From Gracilaria caudata (taxonomy: Eukaryota; Rhodophyta; Florideophyceae; Gracilariales; Gracilariaceae), in NCBI GenBank assembly GCA_030374735.1, contig JASCIV010000487.1, positions 1-18,567 on the forward strand: DNA of 18,567 nt, read 5' to 3'. Position 1 is the stretch's first letter. Each line of letters opens with the position of its first letter. Under the pieces are notes generated by a model, which worked only from the letters and a program-made list of their open reading frames with translations, was not told the origin of the DNA and searched no databases. The translations under genes and the position numbers were made by a program. Below are positions 1 to 7,780 of the stretch, piece by piece.

Positions 1-180
1 CTCTTCCTTCAAAGGAAAAATTCAGGGAAACGGCGGTAGGATCTTCCTTCGATGACCGGCTCGTAACCTACTGCACGCGCGCAACTAGACGGGGGCAGTT
101 TAGCGACGTGCCACCCAGGTCGGTCCGACCGGCAAGCTGACGGATCGCTTGGACGAGTTTAACGACCTCCCGGGTCGGAA
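1..180 (+). pseudogene. Frameshifted copy of a repeated coding-like element
   Basis: Positions 1-176 match the reverse complement of 5675-5854 at about 87% identity by my hand alignment (22 mismatches and one 4-base gap). Reading from base 3, the peptide starts LPSKEKFRETAVGSSF and stays parallel to the other copy for about 40 codons. A 4-base deletion near base 137 then shifts the frame and brings a stop (TGA at 138-140). After the gap, the differences are silent in the frame of the other copy. Of 16 changed codons outside the gap, 9 are synonymous, which suggests a coding past. The match ends sharply at base 176, and the left end runs off the window. No known family is recognised; a mobile-element or dispersed multigene fragment is an inference. 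Confidence 0.6.
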
Positions 181-249
181 TTGGATTTCAAACGAGTTCA
201 TGATACGAGGCCACATACCGTTGCACGCGCCGAGCCAGTGCATAAGCTG

Positions 250-269
250 GGTTCAGCTCGGGCTGAACC
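250..269. repeat. Perfect 8-bp inverted repeat with 4-base loop
   Basis: GGTTCAGC (250-257) and GCTGAACC (262-269) pair perfectly around the loop TCGG. It sits in the gene-poor left region about 75 bases after the coding repeat breaks off. Its function is unknown. Confidence 0.7.
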
Positions 270-1202
270 AAAGCACAGTGAGACAAAGCTGACCATGCAC
301 TCGCCGAAATACTCATTTGATAGACTTCGGTCTACCTCTTTGTACGGCACTCCTTCTCGCGAAACAGGCTAACGGTTGAGTACAGAGTGGTTCTCGTTGT
401 GCTCAATGCCATTAACTGATGCCGATCTCTAAAGAATGAAAGAGGAAATGGTAGACGCCCTGGCCAAAACGGGCTTGGTGATTCCGTTATCTATGGAAAG
501 TAATGATAATAGACTTTTGCGGACGTCAAGGCTTTGTCCGAAACAAGAACCAAGAGCGAAAGTGTTGCGCACCCTTGTTTTGGATCTTCTTCTTCTTTAT
601 TTTGAGAATGGTAGGCTTGTTTTATCGCCTTCCTTGAAAACATATCTATTAAATACATCAGGTGTGTACACAAACGCTAGAAAAGACGCTGACCACGAGA
701 TGTTTCGCTGTGCCATCACGAATGCGTCACGTAGAAATGATTAAGAAGTGGTCCGAGCCGTTTTTGACGTTTTTGGCCTTCTTTCAGAGAGAGAGATTTT
801 TCTCGGGATAGGCCTCCGGCTACTACGAAATTAGTGCAGCAGGTTGCAATAAAGAAGAAGGAGAAGAAGTATGTGTGAGAAAGGCTTTAGTGGTCCTTAG
901 CGAAACGCTGCAGCGATGGAAAAGTTATAGACCTGATGCTTTCTTCGTGCTATTTGCAATAGCCAAGCGTGTGCAGCACAGCTATGGCTTTGCGGTTGGT
1001 GGCTGCGGTATTGAGGGGACTACGAAAGTTACCGACGGTACCGTTGTAGTACCGTGCCTTGGAAAGAAGTTACTTTGCGTTGAGGTGTGCATATGCACGG
1101 CGGTGCGTCGATATGGTGACACGAAAACAGCTGGCAAACGGTGGTGGCTCACGGAGCGGCACGTTGAGAAACCTTCGCGCGGAGGTGATGAAGTGAACTA
1201 TG

Positions 1203-1340
1203 CTTACAGCGCTTACAGATGCAGCCGCGCTGGCTGGAGCTGCACCATGTGACGTGGCCGCGCTCCAACCGCCGACGACCAAACATCCAAATCGCGCCAC
1301 AGATCATCACCCAGGGCATACATTCTTACAGCGCTTACAG
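1203..1340. repeat. Two direct copies of CTTACAGCGCTTACAG
   Basis: The 16-mer occurs at 1203-1218 and 1325-1340, 122 bases apart. Each copy is itself a doubled CTTACAG separated by CG. Both lie 270-410 bases upstream of the kinase ATG, so they may be regulatory elements or the remains of a local duplication. The flanks are only weakly similar. Confidence 0.6.
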
Positions 1341-1611
1341 CGGGCTGCCAAAAAGGGGTGCTGCACCAATCGGGAGTCGGCGCGGCACTGCGCCACGCGT
1401 TGATAAGGCGGCAGCGCCTTCAGCGCTCTGGCTCAAAACTGTCCTCGTTCAAACTGCGCAACCACAGCGCAACGCGTCTGCGAGAGTGCCTTCGTGCTCC
1501 CGACTTGCCGTCGCCGCTGACGTATCTCCACCACCGCACGGCCGTTGGCACTGCCTCCAGTTCGATTGTGCGCGCTCTTTTTCTTCCTGCGCCTCCCTTC
1601 GCTTCGCCGCC

Positions 1612-2881
1612 ATGGCCGAGAACTTTCGACACGGCATGCCCGAGGAGCTTGCCGGATGGCTGTACAAGAAGCAGCGCGTGTTTCCCACCAAGAAGCGTCG
1701 TTACTTCAAGCTTGCTAGTCAGGTGCTCTCTAGTCACGTGCGAAACGTAAGTGCGTCCGTCTTAAGTCCGCCGTATTGCCCTGATGAACCCCCCCTCCCC
1801 CCCCGCCTGCTAACAGCTTTGTTCCTTCCAATGCACGTGTTTTCCACTACAGAACTCCGACCCGAGCTGGGAGCAGAATCTGCTGGGAGCCGATGTGGTC
1901 GGTGTCGAAGGCTCCAGGCGAATCGTCGTCATATGTCCGGATCGTACCGTCCGTCTCATAACCGACACTCCCAACGACTACTATCACTGGTTGGATGCGC
2001 TGCAAAAAGCTGCCAATCGCCGTATCGAGGACTACTACGAACTGGGACAATCGCTCGGTGAAGGTGCTTTCGCGAAGGTTGTCATGGGTCTCGATCGCAC
2101 AACGCTCGAGAAGTTTGCCGTCAAGATCATTGAAAAGCAAAGCGATGATGAACTTGGCCAGCAGTTTGTCTGGCGTGAGCTCAACGTGATGAAGAATGTG
2201 AATCATCCCAACATAGTTCGCACTTATGATATTTTCGACACCAAGAATTATTTGTATATTGTGTTGGAGTACATGCCCGGAGGAACACTGGGCGAAATTC
2301 TCAAAAAGGTTGGGCGCTTTACAGAAAGTCAAGCAAAGATTATTCTTGCTGATATTCTTAATGGAGTAGCGTATCTTCACGACAAGTCGATCGTTCACCG
2401 GGACCTCAAGCTCAAGAACATCTTGTGTGACACGAAGGAAATGCCCGTTCGCGTTAAGTTGGCCGATTTCGGGCTCGCAAACTTTGTCGGAGTGCGTACT
2501 GTCTCAAAGGTAGCGCTCAAGAGTCAGGTCGGCTCCCCGCACTATGTGGCTCCTGAGGTTTTGCGCGAAGAACCGTACGGACCTGTTGTAGATACCTGGG
2601 CAGTTGGTGTCATTCTTCATATAATGCTTACAAGACGATACCCATTCGCTGGTGAGACTATTCAAGAGACGCTGGAATTGGTGGTGCGTGGCCGCTTTTC
2701 TCTCATTGGATCAGAATGGGATCGTATTTCGGAAGACGCAAAGAACTTGTTACAGGGGTTGCTTAACGAGGATCCTCAGGAACGACTTACCGCGAGGGAC
2801 GCGTTGGCACATCCGTGGTTTTCCGATCTCAAGCAATTACTGAACGAGCACAAGCTCACGACGAATCCATCTGCGTTTTAG
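1612..2881 (+). CDS. PH-domain Ser/Thr protein kinase, CAMK-like
   Basis: Two exons, 1612-1746 and 1853-2881, encode 387 aa. The ATG has a strong context (GCCGCCATGG). Residues about 13-100 form a pleckstrin homology domain: GWLYKKQ, the basic KKRRYFKL strand, and the terminal helix with the invariant Trp (YYHWLDALQKA). The intron falls inside this domain in phase 0, and removing it restores the fold. The kinase domain covers about 107-368 and looks catalytically intact: glycine loop GEGAFAKV (114-121), Lys136, helix-C Glu154, HRD with Asp229, Asn234, DFG Asp250 and APE 278-280. The catalytic loop reads HRDLKLKN instead of the common HRDLKPEN. Overall similarity is to CAMK-type kinases. The PH domain suggests recruitment to membrane phosphoinositides or to a protein partner; its ligand is not predictable here. 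There are no EF hands and no obvious calmodulin-binding tail; only about 19 residues follow the kinase domain. Confidence 0.93.
1747..1852 (+). other. Spliceosomal intron of the kinase gene
   Basis: The 106-base intron has a GTAAGT donor, a branch-like CTAAC (1810-1814) and a TACAG acceptor. It is phase 0 and rejoins the two halves of the PH domain. It contains a C-rich tract (seven C, one T, eight C at 1789-1804) just upstream of the branch motif. It is the only intron I can demonstrate in the window. Confidence 0.88.
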
Positions 2882-3804
2882 CTTCTGGAGTTCGTGATAT
2901 ACCTAGTTTTGCTGTGTAATAGTGTCGATGGGAAACGGACAGTAATTGTTCATATGTTTTGCCGTTCTCGTGAGATATATATGCTGGTCCACATTACGTA
3001 TTTTCTTGCTCTACTTAACCCATGTGGCTTTTTCTGTGGCCAGCAATACCGCAGCGTACGTTTTGTGACATTCGCCACTCCGCATTCTGGTACAGGGTGC
3101 AGAGAGGTGGACTAATGCGAGTTGGAATTTAACACAATGACCTCATACAGAAGCTGAGCTCGCCGGCTTTCGTGTCATATTTACGTATCTCTCCTAATCA
3201 AGTACGACAACTTCTCGTCGCCTTCGAATTCCTCGTATCTTTTCTTTTTCGATAAGTGTAGATAATGTTAGTTAGCGATATCGAAGGCACAGCAGTGTTG
3301 TAACGAAAGAGGTCCTAAAGTGAATGTTGACCACACGTGCACGCCCAATGAAACCAACGAAGCCGTATGTGTTGTTTAGCTATGTCGTCGCAGCTAGAGG
3401 CTTTGGATTCCTGCATCTGCGCAGCGTGGGGCGAGTGTCATTCGATTCGATGTTACATGATGTCAACGCCATTTGCGTTTTTGCTGTATCTTTCTCTACT
3501 GTCTATATTCATGGTTTCTCCTGCACCTTACCACCGCGACCTCCGAATTCGGCACATGTGCATCACGATCATGATGATGTGCTGTCATACCACGTGCATC
3601 CCTGTCGAAATGTGCGTAGTTTTCAGTAGGGGGTAGGATGTATGAGCCCTGCCTTTCGCCTGGGCGTCTGGGAGCAGAGTTGTTGACATCAAGTGGAACA
3701 CTGGAAGCACATGACGTGAGCCATTCGCAGTGAATGTCGCAACGGAACAGAGTGCTCTGTCGTTTTTCAGTTCCTGACACTTACTGTATTTGATACGAGA
3801 GATA
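2882..3804. other. Intergenic stretch downstream of the kinase
   Basis: It contains the 3' UTR of the kinase and no supported gene. Overlapping short frames at 3324-3629 and 3367-3636 have no recognisable domain and compete with each other. The first contains a His/Asp-rich patch (HVHHDHDD) that comes from a CATCACGATCATGATGATG-like run. I see no tRNA, no long repeat and no canonical AATAAA close to the kinase stop. Confidence 0.5.
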
Positions 3805-4209
3805 ATGTTCCAGATTCTTGTCTATGTCGCAGTTCTTATGCTTTCCCTAATTCAATCTTCACCTTGGGCTGCCAGCTGTGGAAACGACATACACTTCGCC
3901 GCAATAGACGTTGCATGTTACCGCTGGGCCTTGAATCAACAGTTGCATCATCTAAGGATAACTCTTAGCCAGAATACGGAATACATGCTGGGTCCCATTG
4001 CAACCACTGCAACTTGTGCTCTGTGGAACTGTATCAATGAAGGTACAGTATCATGGGGTAAGAGAAAGCGACAAGCGTTGCTAGAGTCGCAACAACTTCA
4101 ACCAAGTCAAAATTGTGCGGGGTGCTTAGCTGTAGTTTGCAGTTGCGTCAAATGTTTCTCCCAGACCGAGAAAGAGAGAAATGGGAGCAGTGGTTGCGGG
4201 TCTGTATAG
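3805..4209 (+). CDS. Candidate small secreted cysteine-rich protein
   Basis: An ATG-started frame of 134 codons. Residues 1-24 look like a cleavable signal peptide: hydrophobic FQILVYVAVLMLSLI, then a small-residue site (WAAS before Cys25). The remainder has ten cysteines (25, 38, 71, 76, 104, 107, 112, 114, 117, 131), five of them packed as C-x2-C-x4-C-x-C-x2-C. There is one NGS glycosylation sequon (Asn126) and a polybasic KRKR (86-89) of the kind cut by furin/kexin proteases. An AATAAA follows at 4238-4243, 29 bases after the stop. No known family is recognised. The frame lies alone in a repeat-bearing gap, so a chance ORF remains a serious alternative. Confidence 0.33.
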   Translation: MFQILVYVAVLMLSLIQSSPWAASCGNDIHFAAIDVACYRWALNQQLHHLRITLSQNTEYMLGPIATTATCALWNCINEGTVSWGKRKRQALLESQQLQPSQNCAGCLAVVCSCVKCFSQTEKERNGSSGCGSV

Positions 4210-5513
4210 TGTTTCACAGACATTGTTCGTTTATCGAAATAAACATATCGACGCAAAAGGATATAATGTTGGCTCTACAGAGCGAGTGGGTATAACGTCT
4301 TTGATGTTACACTTATGACAAGAACAGAACCAAACTGAACAAGACAGCTCTGCCACAACCATTGCGGTCATCTATTTAGCTGTGAAGCAAGCCGTGGTGT
4401 ACTTATCGAATGTTATCCTCCAATGAATAACACTGAAACCAAACGTCATTGTTTGCCAGGATGTTTTCGCAGCTCAATTCGTCTGCTAAAGATGCTGGGC
4501 ATGAATCTGAACAGCCTTTAAAAGCGTGGCGCATCCTTCCCTTCGCAAGGGAGGCAACCGTTACCTTGTGCTTTGGTCTGTCATGGTGACCTGAAGGTCG
4601 GACGTGTCAAAGACCATTTCACATTAATAGATACTAATGTTAACATGTTAGCAGATAACATTAGAGTTGCTTTCTCACGCCAACAGAGTTAGATTGGGAG
4701 CTGCCATGACGCCACGCAAATGACGCAAGGGCCCTTAGAGAGAGGCGTGTTGCTCTTTTGTTTTTAGCAATGTATCTGTTGTGCTTACAGCTTGGGCTCT
4801 AGCAATTTCCCGGTTGACACTTTAGAATCCAAAGGTAACATTAAGGCAGATGTGTTATAAGATGGGCCAAGCATTCAACAGATGGAGTAACAATGTCATT
4901 ACGAAGGGGGTAAGTTAGGGATATCCCTCAGCAAAAGCAATTCAGAGATGGCTGCTGTGCTTCCACAGTAACTGTACCATCACATTATTTTAGGATGGAC
5001 TCATACAAAACGCTTGTTTTGCATCACGAAGCTCGGCACATAGATTCGGCAACACGTATCAGGAACCTTAGAAGCTTGTTCGCGATATTGCTTGGTCGCA
5101 TAACATTATGAGTTAGACCTTTGATGCATGTTCAATTCTGTTCTTACAAGCGTAAACCTCTCGCCCTTAAAATAGCTTCTTGTCTTATTAGAGCGAACGT
5201 AGATAATGTTAGAAACACTATGTTGTGCTTCTCGAGAATACGTTTTGTCGATACTTTCTCGAGCATTGTGCCACAAATACCACCAAAGCAAACGCAGAAC
5301 ACCTTCCAGTCGATGTGAGGCTGCTCGTCTGATCCCCGAAGGAGCCTAGAGGGAGGAAGTGGATGACGTTATTGCTCTCCTCAATAGTATTACGTCCAAG
5401 AAGAGAGCAGCGGCCTTGCGAACAACGAAGCTTTCTGGTTTCCAGCGAACCCTTCTGTTAGTTATTTTGCTCTGCACCTTGGGATATCGAGCATTTGTCA
5501 TCCTAAACGTTTC
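4210..5513. other. Gene-free stretch, AT-richer than its surroundings
   Basis: No frame here is convincing. It holds the AATAAA after the cysteine-rich ORF (4238-4243) and two hairpin-capable sequences: 4535-4554, with TCCCTT pairing AAGGGA around CGC, and 4634-4664. A 69-codon frame at 5359-5568 encodes one hydrophobic segment but has only a GTG start and overlaps the repeat ORF on the other strand, so I do not call it. Confidence 0.5.
4634..4664. repeat. Perfect 9-bp inverted repeat
   Basis: CTAATGTTA (4634-4642) and TAACATTAG (4656-4664) are exact reverse complements around a 13-base spacer. It is AT-rich and lies in the gene-free stretch. It could be a protein-binding dyad or a chance arrangement. 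Confidence 0.55.
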
Positions 5514-5933
5514 CTACGACGTGTTTCTCAATAGTTCAGCCAGATGTGAGCGTCCTAGCCAAGCATGAAATATCTCGCAATTGCGACTACCTTTGGAGCG
5601 AATGACCACGGAAAGAACAGTAGCAGCGACGAATACTACGTCGGAGCACGTTAGCTTAAGGGAGAAAAGGAGCTGACCCGGGAGGTCGTTAAACTCGTCC
5701 AGGCGGTCGGTCAGCTTGCCGGTCGCCATCGCGGACCTTTGTGGCACGTCCTTAAAATGCCCCCGTCTAGCTGCACGCACGCAGTAGGTCACAAGCCGAT
5801 CATCGAAGGAAGATCCTACTACGGTTTCCCTGAAATTTTCCTTTGAAGGAAGAGCTCCGAAGGAGCCACTGGATTGGGGGGTTTCCACGGTTTTGCTCGG
5901 AGGATCTACACTGGGCTTGGATGCGGTGAAAGG
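5514..5933 (-). CDS. Open frame through the repeat copy, unrecognised
   Basis: The frame is open from just after a TAG at 5934-5936 to a TAG at 5514-5516. It reads through the repeat (LPSKENFRETVVGSSF..., then LTDRLDEFNDLPG) into unique sequence with a hydrophobic stretch (VVFVAATVLSVVI). There is no ATG in the upstream half. The first ATG, at 5729, has a good context (GCGATGGC) and would give a 71-aa protein, but that start lies inside the conserved repeat. This may be an internal exon, a remnant of a mobile-element ORF or a truncated gene. No family is recognised. The preference for silent changes against the other copy is the only evidence that it was once translated. Confidence 0.3.
   Translation of the reverse strand, partial: PFTASKPSVDPPSKTVETPQSSGSFGALPSKENFRETVVGSSFDDRLVTYCVRAARRGHFKDVPQRSAMATGKLTDRLDEFNDLPGQLLFSLKLTCSDVVFVAATVLSVVIRSKGSRNCEIFHAWLGRSHLAELLRNTS
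5675..5854 (-). repeat. Inverted partner of the repeat at 1-176
   Basis: This 180-base stretch is the intact-frame copy of the element at the left edge of the window, in the opposite orientation. Similarity stops at 5675, inside the motif CTCCCGGGTC, and beyond it the two loci have unrelated sequence. The right-hand limit of the repeat is unknown because the partner is cut by the window edge at 5854. Confidence 0.75.
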
Positions 5934-6386
5934 CTACGGGCCGGTTCTTGCACCTGATCTCGCCGAAGATATGAGGGTTGGGTGATAAGGGCGCCGCTCA
6001 TGGTTTCTTGAGTGGCCGATGTGGTACATGCGGAGCGTCCTGTGTGGTGTACCCCTTAGCCGACGGTCTCTAAGGTTGAAAGAAGAGGTTGCGAAGAAGG
6101 CGATAAGCGTCGGTGACGAAACGCCCGCGTTTAAAACACGTAAGAGATCTTATGCTTTCTTGTGGTTGCCCAGTGCGTGTGGCACAATTATTGTTCTGTA
6201 GTTAGTGGCTGCGGTATGGAGGTGTTGTAGGTGTCGGGGTCTTTGGCAAACCCCTACGCACGAGCAAATTAATGTACGTATTCGTAAAAGAGAGAGAGAA
6301 AGGAGCTTCCACAGTGACCGCAACGTTATTCGCGGTATACACATCCGAAAGAGCACGGAAGAAAACGCAAATCTCCTTCACGAACG
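5934..6386. other. Intergenic stretch before the DHODH 3' end
   Basis: It contains no supported gene. It includes the weak repeat relative of 936-1018 (6152-6224) and a short AG run (6286-6300). The 3' UTR of DHODH must lie in its right-hand part, but I cannot place a polyadenylation signal. Confidence 0.5.
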
Positions 6387-7550
6387 CTACGACCGGTGAT
6401 CAGCACCCACAGCATCGGCAACACACTCAAAGCCATCTCTCTTCAAGAGCTCATCTAGTTCGTCCTTAATGCGCTGCACAAGACGCGGCCCCTCATAGAT
6501 TAAGGCGGTGTAGATCTGCACCAAGCAAGCTCCCGCACGAATTTTGTCGTAAGCATCCTGCCCACATTCAATACCACCAACTCCAACAATCGGAATGCGT
6601 CCGTCTGTGTATTGGTAAGCCTTCCTCACAATCTTCGTGCTGAGATCGCGCAGAGGACGGCCGCTAAGCCCACCTTTCTCTTCAGCAAGCGGAGATTTGA
6701 GGCCTTCTCTAGACAGCGTGGTATTCGATATTATCAACCCATCAACGCCAAGCTGTTCCACGACATGACAAATGTCTCGCAGCTGCTCATCGCTCAAATC
6801 CGGCGCGATCTTCACCAGCAGCGGTGGTCGATACACCAGCTGATCTCGAGCCAACAACAAGGGCGACAGCAAGGCACGTAATTCATCGCCAGCCTGCAAC
6901 GAACGCAAACCCGGCGTGTTTGGGCTCGACACATTGACCACAACATACTCAGCCAGATCGCCCAAGCGCAATAAGACCTTCAAGTAGTCCTCAACGGCAT
7001 CGGCGGCGGCAGTGTCGCGATTCTTGCCAATGTTGACACCAAGAGGCCCCATGAGATGTTGAAATCGCCCCCCCGAATCATACTTCTCCATGCGTTCATG
7101 CACAGCGTCCATACCTTCACTGTTGAAGCCATAGCGATTAATGACAGCACGATCCTCACGCAGTCGAAAAACCCTTGGCCGTGCATTTCCTTGCTGCGGC
7201 CGCGGCGTGACAGAGCCGATCTCTATGAAGCCGAAGCCAACATCGAACAAGCCAAACATGGCCTCTGCATGCTTATCAAACCCAGCGGCCAACCCCACCG
7301 GATTACGAAATGGTAAGCCCCACACCTGCGATCGCAGTCGCGGCGAGTCGTGCGCGCGCGGCACGAACGGAAAGCGCGGCGCGGCAAGCCGCCATTTGGC
7401 CAGCAGCACCGCGAGGCGATGCGCGCGCTCAGGCTCAAGCGACGTGAAGAAGCGCCCCAACGGCCCCTGATACACGTCGGCGGAGGCGGCGTAAGCGTAC
7501 AGCGCGGCGGCTGACGCGGCGGCGGTGCGCGCGAGCAGGCGCAGCGACAT
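6387..7550 (-). CDS. DHODH: Dihydroorotate dehydrogenase, class 2 (mitochondrial type)
   Basis: This 387-aa enzyme oxidises dihydroorotate to orotate, the fourth step of pyrimidine synthesis. Class 2 enzymes pass electrons to ubiquinone. The start is the ATG at 7548-7550 in the context GCCGCCATGT; further upstream only a GTG is available. The arginine- and alanine-rich first 25 residues (MSLRLLARTAAAS) fit a mitochondrial presequence plus membrane anchor. Then come the class 2 hallmarks: GLAAGFDK, IEIGSVTPRPQQGN, NRYGFNS, GVNIGKN, VNVSSPNTPGLRSLQ with the class 2 catalytic Ser (about 209), FMN-contacting KIAPDL (Lys247), ISNTT, GGLSGRPL and VGVGGI, and the C-terminal QIYTALIYEGP. The length matches the family (the human enzyme is about 395 aa). 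There are no breaks or introns. A cluster of GTGACGCG motifs lies directly upstream. Confidence 0.97.
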   Translation of the reverse strand: MSLRLLARTAAASAAALYAYAASADVYQGPLGRFFTSLEPERAHRLAVLLAKWRLAAPRFPFVPRAHDSPRLRSQVWGLPFRNPVGLAAGFDKHAEAMFGLFDVGFGFIEIGSVTPRPQQGNARPRVFRLREDRAVINRYGFNSEGMDAVHERMEKYDSGGRFQHLMGPLGVNIGKNRDTAAADAVEDYLKVLLRLGDLAEYVVVNVSSPNTPGLRSLQAGDELRALLSPLLLARDQLVYRPPLLVKIAPDLSDEQLRDICHVVEQLGVDGLIISNTTLSREGLKSPLAEEKGGLSGRPLRDLSTKIVRKAYQYTDGRIPIVGVGGIECGQDAYDKIRAGACLVQIYTALIYEGPRLVQRIKDELDELLKRDGFECVADAVGADHRS

Positions 7551-7633
7551 GGCGGCAGTCAACGCGCGCTCGCATCGGCAGGAACGCACCGTCGCCGCCG
7601 TTTGCTTCCTGGGCCGCGCAAGTTAACGGCATA

Positions 7634-7688
7634 GTGACGCGGATAGTGACGCGTAGCGCGCGCACGTGACGCGTGTGTGCGTGACGCG
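7634..7688. promoter_or_regulatory. Four GTGACGCG repeats upstream of DHODH
   Basis: GTGACGCG occurs at 7634-7641, 7646-7653, 7666-7673 and 7681-7688, all in one orientation. This is 84-138 bases upstream of the DHODH ATG and inside a 230-base spacer. The TGACG core resembles bZIP (CRE/ATF-like) sites. Two copies continue into ACGCGT, the MluI cell-cycle box known from yeast nucleotide-synthesis genes. Which factor binds is not knowable from sequence. Confidence 0.5.
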
Positions 7689-7780
7689 CGTGATGCAACC
7701 CGACGCGCGCACGCCCCACGCCAAATGAAGAAAATTTGCAGCCGCCGCAGCTCACCGATCCCCCCCAATACCTTCGTACG

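Larger units (their letters stand above)
181..1611. other. Gene-poor stretch upstream of the kinase
   Basis: No ORF here resembles a known family. The longest ATG-started frame is 436-744 (+, 102 aa), which has no recognisable domain. The stretch holds a strong hairpin (250-269), a purine-rich patch near 780-800 and 850-870, a segment (936-1018) resembling 6152-6224, and two copies of CTTACAGCGCTTACAG (1203-1218, 1325-1340). Roughly 1380-1611 must contain the 5' UTR and promoter of the kinase. I see no convincing TATA box in it. Confidence 0.5.

Noticed and set aside
1219..1611. In-frame upstream extension of kinase exon 1
   Set aside because: The frame is open, but the composition is arginine- and histidine-rich noise. 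The ATG at 1612 has an excellent context, and the PH domain begins right after it.
3324..3636. Two overlapping plus-strand frames, one His/Asp-rich
   Set aside because: They compete for the same DNA, and the His-rich patch comes from a simple CATGATGATG-like run. No domain or other support.
3258..5212. GTAGATAATGTTAG at 3258-3271 and 5199-5212
   Set aside because: A 14-base exact repeat is expected by chance roughly once in a window this long, and the flanks do not align.
5359..5568. 69-codon plus-strand frame with one hydrophobic segment
   Set aside because: It has only a GTG start just after a stop, no ATG, and overlaps the repeat ORF on the other strand.
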